NCBI GenBank assembly: GCA_964492595.1
Contig: CAZBKY010000008.1
Coordinates: 1-24,740, forward strand
Reading direction: 5' to 3'
Length of the DNA: 24,740 nt
From: CAYNFP01 sp964492595
Lineage (GTDB): Bacteria > Bacillota_I > Bacilli_A > RF39 > UBA660
Each line of letters begins with the position of its first letter. Within the stretch, counting starts at the first letter, position 1. The notes under the pieces are model-generated. The model saw nothing but the letters and a program-made list of their open reading frames with translations, was not told the origin of the DNA and ran no database searches. A program made the position numbers and the translations under genes. Positions 7,829 to 15,417 of this stretch are shown piece by piece.

Positions 7829-8122
7829 ATGGTAAAATTAGAAAATGAAAATTTAGAAGAAATTGTAAAAAATGGTGTACATTTAGTAGATTTTTTTGCA
7901 GACTGGTGTGGACCTTGTAAAATGCTTATGCCTGTACTTGAAAGTATATCTGACAAAGTAAGTATCATAAAAGTTAATGTAGATGAACATCAAGATTTAG
8001 CAACGAAATATTCAATAATGAGTATACCAACACTTATTATATTTAAAAATGGAGAAGTAGTTAAAGAATTAATCGGTTTTCGTTCTGGAGAACAGTTGCT
8101 TGATGAAATAAATAATGTATAA
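7829..8122 (+). CDS. trxA: thioredoxin
   Basis: A 97-residue cytoplasmic disulfide reductase. The active site WCGPCK (C27, C30) follows the strand VDFFAD, and the cis-Pro loop is SIPTL. Size is close to the usual 105, with a short N-terminus. An upstream in-frame ATG at 7817 is rejected because GGAGG (7819-7823) would lie inside it; ATG 7829 sits five bases after that site. It follows cvpA by one base. In Bacillus, polX, mutS2 and the etf genes come between these two; here they are absent. Ends at a strong terminator. Confidence 0.96.
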   Translation: MVKLENENLEEIVKNGVHLVDFFADWCGPCKMLMPVLESISDKVSIIKVNVDEHQDLATKYSIMSIPTLIIFKNGEVVKELIGFRSGEQLLDEINNV

Positions 8123-8150
8123 AAAAAATATGCAACGAGCATATTTTTTT
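8122..8150 (+). terminator. intrinsic terminator after trxA
   Basis: AAAAAAATATGC (8122-8133), loop AACGA, GCATATTTTTTT (8139-8150). The 12-bp stem begins on the last base of the trxA stop codon and ends in a T run. The A run on the left arm lets it also act on minus-strand transcripts from 8474. Confidence 0.85.
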
Positions 8151-8177
8151 ATAACTATCCTTGATTTAAAGCATTAT

Positions 8178-8474
8178 TTATCTACTTTGACCCCTATGAT
8201 TTTTTAAATCTTTGTTTATTATATCGCAGGCATCTTCATAAAAACCATCATAATATCTATCAGCAAGTTTTGCGTTTAATAGGGCTTCTCCCAATTTCTC
8301 TATAGATTCAAAATCTAATTTCATTACCTTTGCTTTTTGATAAAAGTCATCAAAAACCGCACCCCAATAATTTAAGTATACTGGTTCTAATTTTGATCTA
8401 TTGATAAAATCTCTTGATACATTATTGAAATCTTTTTTAAAATCCGCTAACTTCATTCTTTCTTGCATATTCAT
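8178..8474 (-). CDS. unrecognised small soluble protein
   Basis: A 98-residue protein with no membrane segment or signal peptide, rich in Lys, Asp and aromatics and probably mostly helical (ADFKKDFNNVSRDFINRS; SIEKLGEALLNAKLADRYY). No family is recognised. The start ATG 8474 follows AGAGG at a good distance on the minus strand, and a second ATG lies two codons later. It converges on trxA and can use the same A/T hairpin as terminator. Codon use matches its neighbours, so it is likely a real, stand-alone gene. Confidence 0.75.
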   Translation of the reverse strand: MNMQERMKLADFKKDFNNVSRDFINRSKLEPVYLNYWGAVFDDFYQKAKVMKLDFESIEKLGEALLNAKLADRYYDGFYEDACDIINKDLKNHRGQSR

Positions 8475-8604
8475 AATTTAGAACCTCTTTTCAATTTTAA
8501 TTATAATATAATTTTGTAATAAAATCAAAAATTCATTTTAAAAATTTTAAAATTGGAAGAGAATATTTTATATTTTTAGATTTATAAATAAAACAAGTTT
8601 ATGA

Positions 8605-8665
8605 TTTCTAAAAATGTCAAAAAACATAAAGTTTTAGAAACCCACTTCTAAAACCTGATTTTTAT
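8605..8665 (+). promoter_or_regulatory. mutually exclusive hairpins followed by a T-rich tract
   Basis: Three related arms occur: TTTCTAAAA (8605-8613), TTTTAGAAA (8632-8640) and TTCTAAAAC (8646-8654). The middle arm can pair with the first, with ATGT/ACAT (8614-8617, 8624-8627) nested inside, or with the last as GTTTTAGAA-acccac-TTCTAAAAC. The second fold is followed by ATTTTTATTTT, like a terminator. This is the layout of an attenuator, but no ligand-type consensus is recognised. The whole gap 8475-8955 holds this, the short frame at 8701 and the queA promoter. Confidence 0.4.
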
Positions 8666-8700
8666 TTTAATTTATAGTATGATTGGTTTAGGTGATTTTT

Positions 8701-8757
8701 ATGATAAAAAGAAAAGAGTATCTTGATAGTTTAATAGCTTCTAAAGATAAGAAATAA
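8701..8757 (+). pseudogene. 18-codon stub resembling the start of a DUF4143-type ATPase
   Basis: ATG 8701 follows AGGTGA at 8690-8695 and opens MIKRKEYLDSLIASKDKK, then TAA. The wording is like the N-terminus of the ATPases with a DUF4143 domain (MIKRxEYLxxLIxxKDK...), but the rest is not found. A second open stretch in another frame (8751-8872, EIKKLYLQDIPYNFAIKDKI...) follows and was not recognised. Probably the stub of a deleted gene. Confidence 0.35.
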
Positions 8758-8897
8758 AAAAGTTATATCTACAGGATATTCCGTATAACTTTGCAATTAA
8801 AGATAAAATTCCTAATTGTTATTTTATAAAAAAAGATATTTTAATCAAATTATTAAAAAATGTGGAAATCTGAATTTTTAGAAAAAGTAGAAAATAC

Positions 8898-8925
8898 TGG
8901 ACTTTTCTTGAAAATAATGTATAAT
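8898..8925 (+). promoter_or_regulatory. putative promoter of the queA operon
   Basis: TGGACT (8898-8903), 16 bases, TATAAT (8920-8925), about 30 bases before the queA start. It is the only good promoter ahead of the run of overlapping genes from queA to 14909. Confidence 0.6.
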
Positions 8926-8955
8926 AATTGTAATTTTAAAAAAGGGGTGCATATT

Positions 8956-10020
8956 ATGTTAAATGATAGATTTAATTTAAATTCATATGACTATTTTTTA
9001 CCTTCATCATTAATCGCACAGTCTCCATCAAAGAAAAGAGATCGTTCTCATCTTTTAGTGTTAGATAAAAATAGTGGTGTTATCGAACATAAGGTATTTA
9101 AAGATATAATTGATTATATAGATAAAAACTCTGTTTTAGTACTTAATAATACTAAAGTACTGCCCTCTAGAATATATGGAATAAAATCTGAGTCTGGTGC
9201 AAAAATAGAGGTACTTTTATTAAAAGAGATAAACGAAAATATATGGGAATGTTTAGTTAAACCTCAAAAAAGAATAAAAGAGAATTCTATTATTGAATTT
9301 GGTAATAATTTAAGTGGACAAGTAATAAAATTATATAAAGATGGGATTACCCATATAAAAATGAATTATGAAGGTATATTTACTCAAATATTAGAAAGTA
9401 TTGGAGCATTGCCTTTACCCCCTTACATTCATAAAAAGTTAAAAGATAACACTCGTTATCAGACAGTATATGCTTCAACATTAGGTAGTGCAGCTGCACC
9501 CACTGCAGGACTGCATTTTACAGAAGAATTACTGAATAAAATTAAGGGAAAAGGTGTAGAAATATTATATGTGACTCTTCATATTGGGCTTGGTACTTTT
9601 AAGTCGGTATCATCAGCTGATATAAGAGGGCATCAAATGCATAGTGAATATTATGAAATAAGCGAACAAGTGGCTAAATCTTTAAATAATGCTAAAGAAA
9701 ATAATAAAAAAATTGTATGTGTTGGGACAACCTCAGTAAGAACATTGGAAAGTAATTATAATAAATATAATAAATTTTTTAGTACAAAAGAAGAGACAGA
9801 TATATTTATATATCCGGGCTATGAATTTAAAGCGGTCAGTGAGTTAATTACTAACTTTCATTTACCTAAGAGTACACTTATTATGCTAGTCAGTGCCTTT
9901 GCAGGGAAAACAAATATAATGAATGCGTATAAAGAAGCTATAGAAAAAGAATATAGATTTTTCAGCTTTGGAGATGCCATGTATATAAAAGAAGGAGGAA
10001 TGAATAATGAAAAAAATTAA
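8956..10020 (+). CDS. queA: S-adenosylmethionine:tRNA ribosyltransferase-isomerase
   Basis: Moves the ribosyl part of S-adenosylmethionine onto preQ1 already placed in tRNA, making epoxyqueuosine at wobble position 34. The 354 residues are full length. Recognisable QueA blocks: FLPSSLIAQSPSKKRDRSHL at the start, VLNNTKVLPSRI, GSAAAPTAGLHFT, HIGLGTFK, GTTSVRTLES, and FHLPKSTLIMLVSAFAG near the end. The start is ATG 8956 behind AAAGGGGTG (8941-8949). The open frame reaches back to an ATG at 8860, but that would run through the promoter and has no ribosome binding site. It overlaps the next gene by 14 bases and shares its operon with tgt, the enzyme of the previous step. Confidence 0.96.
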   Translation: MLNDRFNLNSYDYFLPSSLIAQSPSKKRDRSHLLVLDKNSGVIEHKVFKDIIDYIDKNSVLVLNNTKVLPSRIYGIKSESGAKIEVLLLKEINENIWECLVKPQKRIKENSIIEFGNNLSGQVIKLYKDGITHIKMNYEGIFTQILESIGALPLPPYIHKKLKDNTRYQTVYASTLGSAAAPTAGLHFTEELLNKIKGKGVEILYVTLHIGLGTFKSVSSADIRGHQMHSEYYEISEQVAKSLNNAKENNKKIVCVGTTSVRTLESNYNKYNKFFSTKEETDIFIYPGYEFKAVSELITNFHLPKSTLIMLVSAFAGKTNIMNAYKEAIEKEYRFFSFGDAMYIKEGGMNNEKN

Positions 10021-10882
10021 TTGGAAGAAAAGATATGATAATATACTCGATATCAAACCTATTTATGGATATAAAAGAGACTTAAGCGAAATTAAGTTTA
10101 ACCAGGTTGGATTAGAAATCGAAATAGCGGTAAATTATACAAGAGACAGATATACTTTTATAAAAAAATTAATCAGCAATATTAAAAAATTAATTGGTAA
10201 AAATGGATATTTTGTAAAAGATGCGACAATTATTGGAGATTATAATTTTGAAATTGTACTTGATCCGCTTACTCCAACTAAAATTAAAACTATATATTCT
10301 AAACTCCTTGAAATAATCGAAATATCTCAAGGGTCAATTTGCTTGTCTAAAGAAAATAATTGTGGAATTCACTTGAATTTTAACCAGTATGATATTTTAG
10401 ATAAAGAAGAATCACATAAAAGATTAAATGCTTTTGCTTTATCCAATAGTGAATATTTTGAGGAAAATGAGTATAAGCAATTTGTATTTAAATATTCTTA
10501 TAAAGATTATTTAAAGTTTCAAAAAAAGATATCTAACAAGTATTTATGGGTTAATTATCTTGATACAAAATTAGTTGAGATAAGAAATGTTAGGGTTGAT
10601 ATAACTCCTAGTGAATTGATAAATTTAATTAAAGAGATAACAAATGCCTTATTTTATGACAAAATCGCTATTTCTAATAAAAAAGAGAAAAGAACATACA
10701 AAAATCTAAAAATTTTGTTTGAAAAAAGTTTTCAAAAAATTTCTAAAAAGACTATTGAAGAAGTCGTATCTAAAGATAAAATTCTTATTATTGCCTTAGA
10801 TAGCAAAGGACCAGTTCTAATCCTTCCAGATAAGAAATTAAAACAGAAGATACAAAAACTTAAAACAGAACAGGCTGGTTAA
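10007..10882 (+). CDS. putative amidoligase (glutamine-synthetase fold, Amidoligase_2-like)
   Basis: A 291-residue soluble protein with the motif series of the putative amidoligase family, which joins a carboxylate to an amine using ATP. Motifs: QVGLEIEIAV (E37, E39), DYNFEIVLDPLTP (E82), CGIHLNFN (H122) and LVEIRNVR (E191, R193). Together these resemble the Mg/ATP-binding acidic and basic residues of COOH-NH2 ligases of the glutamine-synthetase type. A Lys-rich tail (about 220-291) is outside the core. SD GAAGGAGGA at 9991-9999; it overlaps queA by 14 bases and is followed after two bases by a gene carrying a related domain. Substrate unknown. The family comes from motif order only. Confidence 0.65.
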   Translation: MKKINWKKRYDNILDIKPIYGYKRDLSEIKFNQVGLEIEIAVNYTRDRYTFIKKLISNIKKLIGKNGYFVKDATIIGDYNFEIVLDPLTPTKIKTIYSKLLEIIEISQGSICLSKENNCGIHLNFNQYDILDKEESHKRLNAFALSNSEYFEENEYKQFVFKYSYKDYLKFQKKISNKYLWVNYLDTKLVEIRNVRVDITPSELINLIKEITNALFYDKIAISNKKEKRTYKNLKILFEKSFQKISKKTIEEVVSKDKILIIALDSKGPVLILPDKKLKQKIQKLKTEQAG

Positions 10883-10884
10883 TT

Positions 10885-12183
10885 ATGAAGCATTATATTT
10901 CATACAAAGAAGCTAAAGAATTGGAAGAAAAATATAAAAATCAAGGAGATATTACAGATGAGAAAGGTCATAAAATAATTCTGGGCAAAAATTCTAAAAT
11001 TATGATTTCCTGTCCTCATTCAGTAAGTCAATTAAGAGGCGGTAAAATAAAAATAAGAGAAAGTTATATTGGGGTAATATCGCAAATAATTCAAAAAAAT
11101 ACAAATTGCCATCTCATAATTAAAACTAGAAATATGTCTGATGATGCCAACTACGATAAAAATTCAAATTATAAAGATGAACTAGAAAAGTATATAAAGG
11201 ATAATAATATAAAATTATTAATAGATTTACATGGACTTTTTTCACATAAATTTGATATAGAACTTGGTACATATTATGGAAATAATTTATCAGATAAAAA
11301 AATTATAAAAACCATTTATAATAATTTTATAGATAATGATATTAACTCAATATTATTAGACAAAATTATGACATCTGGGGCTGGATCAATTAGCTATGAT
11401 ATGAGAAAAAAAACTAATATTAATACACTTCAATTGGAAATAAGTAAAAAATATCGTTGGCCCAAAACTAGAATTGATGCATTTAATAAAATAATTGGAG
11501 TGTTAATTGATTTAATAAATAAATTAGATAATAAGGATATTGAAACTGATTTTGAAAAAAATTATAACTTTGACTTTGATAAAATTCTTAACATAGATTA
11601 TATAGAATATGATTATAAACCTAATTTAGTTGGGATTGAAATGAGTTTAGGGATTAATTACAACATTCATGATAAAATGTATATTGAAACTCTATTATCT
11701 AAATTAAAAAATATAATATCAGATAAGGGATATTTCAAGAGAGTAAGCGGAGTTATCAGTGATTATTCATTTTCAATTGTATTAAAACCAATTAACAAAA
11801 CAGATTTATTAGAAATATATTTTAAAATTTTAAAAATAATAAGGAATAGCAAAGAAACAATAATATATAAAACAAGTTATAATTCTTCATTGAATTTAAG
11901 ATTTGCCAAAAAAGATATAATAAAATATCATAAAGATTTGATAAATTATTTGCATAAAAATAAAAATATGTTTTTTAAAAATAAATATAATAAAGTATTT
12001 GAAAAATCAACTTATGAAATTCACTTAAAAAAACAGAAGATTTATACAGGAAAATATGCTATAGTAAATTATCTAAATAAAAATTATTTTGAATTAAGAG
12101 GGTTAAAAATAGCAATAAAATTAGATGAGCTTGAAAATTTAATTAATAATGTTTTAAATATATTGGAGGTAAAAAATGAATAA
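10885..12183 (+). CDS. N-formylglutamate-amidohydrolase-like domain fused to a degenerate amidoligase-like domain
   Basis: A 432-residue two-domain protein. Residues about 35-215 resemble N-formylglutamate amidohydrolases, metal-dependent enzymes that cut an amide bond: ISCPHSVSQLRGG (H45), RESYIG (E59), DDANYD, LLIDLHGLF (D114, H116), GAGSISYDM and LQLEIS (E185). Residues about 246-432 align along their length with the preceding protein: LVGIEMSLGINY, KGYFKRVSGVISDYSFSIVL and KYAIVNYLNKNYFELRGLK. In this copy E39 becomes S254, E82 becomes S297 and H122 becomes N337, while the ExR pair stays (E403, R405). The second domain is probably not catalytic and may bind the first protein. It begins two bases after the amidoligase with only a weak ribosome binding site, which suggests coupled translation. 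Confidence 0.65.
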   Translation: MKHYISYKEAKELEEKYKNQGDITDEKGHKIILGKNSKIMISCPHSVSQLRGGKIKIRESYIGVISQIIQKNTNCHLIIKTRNMSDDANYDKNSNYKDELEKYIKDNNIKLLIDLHGLFSHKFDIELGTYYGNNLSDKKIIKTIYNNFIDNDINSILLDKIMTSGAGSISYDMRKKTNINTLQLEISKKYRWPKTRIDAFNKIIGVLIDLINKLDNKDIETDFEKNYNFDFDKILNIDYIEYDYKPNLVGIEMSLGINYNIHDKMYIETLLSKLKNIISDKGYFKRVSGVISDYSFSIVLKPINKTDLLEIYFKILKIIRNSKETIIYKTSYNSSLNLRFAKKDIIKYHKDLINYLHKNKNMFFKNKYNKVFEKSTYEIHLKKQKIYTGKYAIVNYLNKNYFELRGLKIAIKLDELENLINNVLNILEVKNE

Positions 12184-13057
12184 AAAAGTTGATGGCTGGT
12201 TTATATATTCAAAAATCGGAATAAATAATGGTACAAGTTTTTTAAATACTATGAAAAAAAGAGCTGAAGAATATGGAGTAAATATTGAAATAATAAATTG
12301 TGAGGACATATCTTTAGTTGCGGGGGAAACTTTGGAAATGTATTATAAAAAAGAAAAAATTAAAAATTTTCCCAGTTTTGTATTTTTAAGAACAATGTCA
12401 ATCACTATAGGTAGATTTTTGAAAGAAAAAGGTGTAAAGTTAATTAATGATCCCGAAGCGATGGTAATTGCTAAGGATAAATTTAGAGTGCATACAATTC
12501 TTGCAAATAACAATATAAAAACTCCCAAGACTTTATTTCCTGGAAAGAAAAAATTGAGATATAAAGAAATAACAAAGATATTAGGCACTCCTTTTGTGGC
12601 AAAAGATAATTTTGGAAGCCAAGGGAAGAGTGTAAAATTAATTAATTCAAAAGAAGAATATCTGAAAATTAAATATAAAAAGAATTACATATATCAAGAA
12701 TATATAAAAAGTACTTATGGAAAAGATTTAAGAGTATATGTTCTTGATGGAGAAATACTTGGGTGTGTCCAAAGAAATTCAAGTAAAAGTGATGAATTTA
12801 GAGCTAATATAAGTCAAGGAGGATATGCAACAGCATATGAGGTTGATGATGAAATAAAAGAAATTTCACTAAAAGTAGCTAAGCTTTTGGGTTTTGATTT
12901 TACAGGAATAGATTTATTATTTACCGAGAGTGGTTATACAGTATGTGAAATAAATTCAATCGCAGCTTTTACTTCTTTGAGGGCATTAAAAAATGTATTG
13001 TTTTCTAAAAGTTTTTTTGAATATATAATTAAAAATAATAAATTTATAAAGGAATAA
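12176..13057 (+). CDS. RimK-like ATP-grasp ligase
   Basis: A 293-residue ATP-grasp enzyme of the RimK/glutathione-synthetase type, which activates a carboxylate as acyl phosphate and joins it to an amine. Visible motifs: AKDKFRVHTILANNNIKTPKT (DK at 101-102), VAKDNFGSQGKSVKL (141-155), YIYQEYI (E175), GKDLRVYVLDGE, FRANISQGG, GIDLLF (D246) and VCEINS (E258, N260), the last three holding Mg and ATP ligands. All look intact. RimK adds glutamates to ribosomal protein S6, but relatives act on many peptides and metabolites, so the substrate is open. The start ATG overlaps the preceding gene by eight bases with GGAGG just before; tgt begins six bases after its stop. Confidence 0.88.
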   Translation: MNKKVDGWFIYSKIGINNGTSFLNTMKKRAEEYGVNIEIINCEDISLVAGETLEMYYKKEKIKNFPSFVFLRTMSITIGRFLKEKGVKLINDPEAMVIAKDKFRVHTILANNNIKTPKTLFPGKKKLRYKEITKILGTPFVAKDNFGSQGKSVKLINSKEEYLKIKYKKNYIYQEYIKSTYGKDLRVYVLDGEILGCVQRNSSKSDEFRANISQGGYATAYEVDDEIKEISLKVAKLLGFDFTGIDLLFTESGYTVCEINSIAAFTSLRALKNVLFSKSFFEYIIKNNKFIKE

Positions 13058-13063
13058 AGTTTT

Positions 13064-14176
13064 ATGAATTTAAAATTTAAAGTAATTAAAGAAAGTAGCT
13101 ATTGTAATGCAAGATTAGGACAATTCATCACTAAATATGGAAAACACAAAACCCCTATGTTTATGCCTGTAGGAACACAGGCGACTGTAAAAAACGTATC
13201 AGTAGAAGATTTGAAAATATCTGGAGCTGATGTGATTTTATCAAATACATATCATTTATGGCTAAGACCGGGAGAGGATATTGTTTATAAAGCTGGTGGC
13301 CTTCATAAATTTATGAATTATCACAGCGGTCCTATATTAACTGACTGTGGCGGTTTTCAAGTATTTTCACTTGCAAGCCCTAAAGATATTAAAGAAGAGG
13401 GAGTAAGATTTAAAAGTCACCTTGATGGAAGTGAATTATTTTTAACTCCCGAAAAATCCATAGAGATTCAAAATAAATTAGGAGCTGATATAATAATGAG
13501 CTTTGATGAATGTCCTCCATATCCGGTATCATACGAATATATGAAGAGTTCAATAGAAAGAACACTTAGATGGGCCATTCGTGGCAAAAAAATACATAAA
13601 AATAAAAATCAGGCATTATTTGGTATCGTTCAGGGTGGAGAGTTTGAAGAATTAAGAAGGACCTCTGCTATTGAAACTGTTAAAATTGGCTTTGATGGAT
13701 ATTCAATCGGGGGTGTTAGTGTAGGAGAAGATGCCATCACCAAATACAAAATGATAGATTATGCTACTCCATATCTTCCAAAAAATAAAATAAGATATTT
13801 AATGGGAGTGGGTGATCCAATTGATATAATAGAAGGAGTTATCAGAGGCATTGATATATTTGATTGTGTTTTGCCTACAAGACTGGCAAGGCATTCAAAC
13901 GCATTTACTATTGGTGGTAAAATTAATTTAAGAAACTTAAAATATAAAGAAGATTTTTCACCAATAGAGAATAGCTGTGATTGTCATACCTGCAAAAATT
14001 ATACTAAAGCATATATAAGGCATTTAATAGTAAGTGAAGAAATGCTTGCCTCAAGACTTCTATCAATTCATAATATAAGATTTTTAACAAAACTTGTAGA
14101 AGATATAAGAAAAAACATTGAAAATGACACATTGTTAAAATTCAGAGATGATTTTGTAAAAAGATATAAAAAATAG
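13064..14176 (+). CDS. tgt: queuine/preQ1 tRNA-guanine transglycosylase
   Basis: Swaps guanine 34 of tRNAs with GUN anticodons for preQ1, the step before QueA. The 370 residues match bacterial TGT. Catalytic D94 lies in ILTDCGGFQVF and nucleophile D267 in IFDCVLPTRLARH. Substrate loops FGIVQGG and GGVSVGE are present, as are the zinc ligands C305, C307 and C310 (CDCHTC) and H336. AAAGGA (13048-13053) precedes ATG 13064. In Bacillus it directly follows queA; here three amide-ligase-type genes come between. No preQ1 synthesis genes are seen, so the cell may take up the base. Confidence 0.97.
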   Translation: MNLKFKVIKESSYCNARLGQFITKYGKHKTPMFMPVGTQATVKNVSVEDLKISGADVILSNTYHLWLRPGEDIVYKAGGLHKFMNYHSGPILTDCGGFQVFSLASPKDIKEEGVRFKSHLDGSELFLTPEKSIEIQNKLGADIIMSFDECPPYPVSYEYMKSSIERTLRWAIRGKKIHKNKNQALFGIVQGGEFEELRRTSAIETVKIGFDGYSIGGVSVGEDAITKYKMIDYATPYLPKNKIRYLMGVGDPIDIIEGVIRGIDIFDCVLPTRLARHSNAFTIGGKINLRNLKYKEDFSPIENSCDCHTCKNYTKAYIRHLIVSEEMLASRLLSIHNIRFLTKLVEDIRKNIENDTLLKFRDDFVKRYKK

Positions 14177-14213
14177 GCATTGAAAATATTATTAATTAAG
14201 GAGTGTTTATTTT

Positions 14214-14909
14214 ATGAAACAAATTTCTTCTAATCATTGGCTACTTAAAAGACCTATCGCCCATAGAGGATATTTTGATAATTCTAAAGGTATAATTGAA
14301 AACTCAATTTTATCTTTTTTATATGCAATTAAATATAATTACCCAATTGAACTGGATTTAAGAATTACTAAATATGGAGAAGTAATTGTTTTTCATGATA
14401 CCAACGTTAAAAGATTAACTGGAATAAATAAAAGAGTATATAATTTAACAGAAGAAGATATAAACAGTATAAAATATTTAAACACTTCTTCTAAAATATT
14501 AAAATTTAATGATTTACTTAAATTAGTAAATGGAAAAGTCCCTATTATGATTGAACTAAAATGTAATAATAATTATAAAACCTTTAAAAAACTTTCTCAA
14601 AAGGTAAATTTATTATTAAAAAACTATAAAGGAGAATATGCTATCATAAGCTTTTATCCATTAATTAAAACATTATTTAAAAATGAATATGTAGGATTAA
14701 TTATACCTTATAAAAAAAACAATATATATTTTATATATAGAGTTTTAAATTTCATTTATAATTATGATTTTTTAGTTTTTAATATTAAAACAGAGTCTAA
14801 TATTTTAAGAATTAATAAACCTAAACTATTTGCTGTAGTTAAAAATGAAACTGAAAAAAACAAAGCTATTAAAAATAAAGGAAATATAATATTTGAACCT
14901 TTTACTTAA
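14214..14909 (+). CDS. glycerophosphodiester phosphodiesterase family protein
   Basis: A 231-residue enzyme of the GDPD family, predicted to split glycerophosphodiesters into glycerol 3-phosphate and an alcohol. Motifs: AHRGYFDN with ENSILSF following (the HRG...EN signature), PIELDLRITK, VIVFHD and MIELK, which hold the expected His, Glu and Asp ligands. No signal peptide, so cytoplasmic. The C-terminal half is Lys/Asn-rich and diverged. AAGGAG precedes the ATG by eleven bases or so, 37 bases after tgt, so it is likely last in the queA operon. Its stop overlaps by eight bases the 3' end of the opposing membrane-protein gene. Confidence 0.88.
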   Translation: MKQISSNHWLLKRPIAHRGYFDNSKGIIENSILSFLYAIKYNYPIELDLRITKYGEVIVFHDTNVKRLTGINKRVYNLTEEDINSIKYLNTSSKILKFNDLLKLVNGKVPIMIELKCNNNYKTFKKLSQKVNLLLKNYKGEYAIISFYPLIKTLFKNEYVGLIIPYKKNNIYFIYRVLNFIYNYDFLVFNIKTESNILRINKPKLFAVVKNETEKNKAIKNKGNIIFEPFT

Positions 14910-15276
14910 CAGTATTTTTGTTTTTAAAATTTATTCCAAACATACCACCTATAGTTGAGGATAACAGCAGTATTAAAAAATATATACCAATAGTTAGTTT
15001 AGGTGATTCACCCAGTATAAAGGCTAGAAACAAGAATAATACTACATTAAATGCTCCAATTATAAGTCCATTTATATAGCCTTTCTTCTGGCTTTTTAGT
15101 GCAACACCAAAACCCGCAAACATAAACAGCATAATCATACTTATAAAGTTAACAACCGATATTGTTTTGTAGTTAAATACATTATAATAATTTAAAGTAG
15201 TGATTATAACCAAATACATTAAAAATAAAATATAAAATATCAAAACCCCTCTTAAATAAATTTTTATTCTATTCAT
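14902..15276 (-). CDS. yrzE: YrzE-like (TIGR04086-type) four-helix membrane protein
   Basis: A 124-residue membrane protein with four apolar segments at about 9-29, 40-60, 67-90 and 94-115. The middle holds a small polar turn (ALKSQKKGYINGLIIGAFN) typical of the TIGR04086/YrzE family, whose function is unknown. In Bacillus subtilis yrzE lies just after queA-tgt-yajC, followed by yrbG and spoVB, the same set as here, which supports the call. Here it is inverted. The start ATG 15276 is preceded by GGGGGA on the minus strand. Its last codons overlap the opposing phosphodiesterase gene by eight bases. Confidence 0.72.
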   Translation of the reverse strand: MNRIKIYLRGVLIFYILFLMYLVIITTLNYYNVFNYKTISVVNFISMIMLFMFAGFGVALKSQKKGYINGLIIGAFNVVLFLFLAFILGESPKLTIGIYFLILLLSSTIGGMFGINFKNKNTVK

Positions 15277-15362
15277 TTGTAATCCCCCATAGTAAATTTA
15301 TTCTTTATTTGACTATAATATGAATTGAAAAATAAAGGTTGAATAAAAAAGATATAAAATTA

Positions 15363-15391
15363 TTGATAACCTTTAGCATTAATGCTAATAT
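15363..15391 (+). promoter_or_regulatory. promoter carrying a perfect 16-bp palindrome
   Basis: TTGATA (15363-15368), 17 bases, extended -10 TGcTAATAT (hexamer 15386-15391). The palindrome TTAGCATTAATGCTAA fills 15373-15388, covering the spacer and half of the -10 box. A dimeric repressor bound there would block RNA polymerase. The next gene's GGAGG is at about 15404. Confidence 0.65.
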
Positions 15392-15417
15392 AAAAACCAT
15401 TAAAGGAGGAGTACAAT

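Noticed and set aside
8631..8670. A preQ1 riboswitch ahead of queA
   Set aside because: The region has hairpins and an A/T-rich tail but lacks the short preQ1-I pattern (the ACACCC-type loop and the A-rich pseudoknot strand). It also lies before the best promoter of queA.
8860..8955. N-terminal extension of queA from an upstream ATG
   Set aside because: It would run through the TATAAT box and has no ribosome binding site. QueA proteins begin near the ATG at 8956, which has one.
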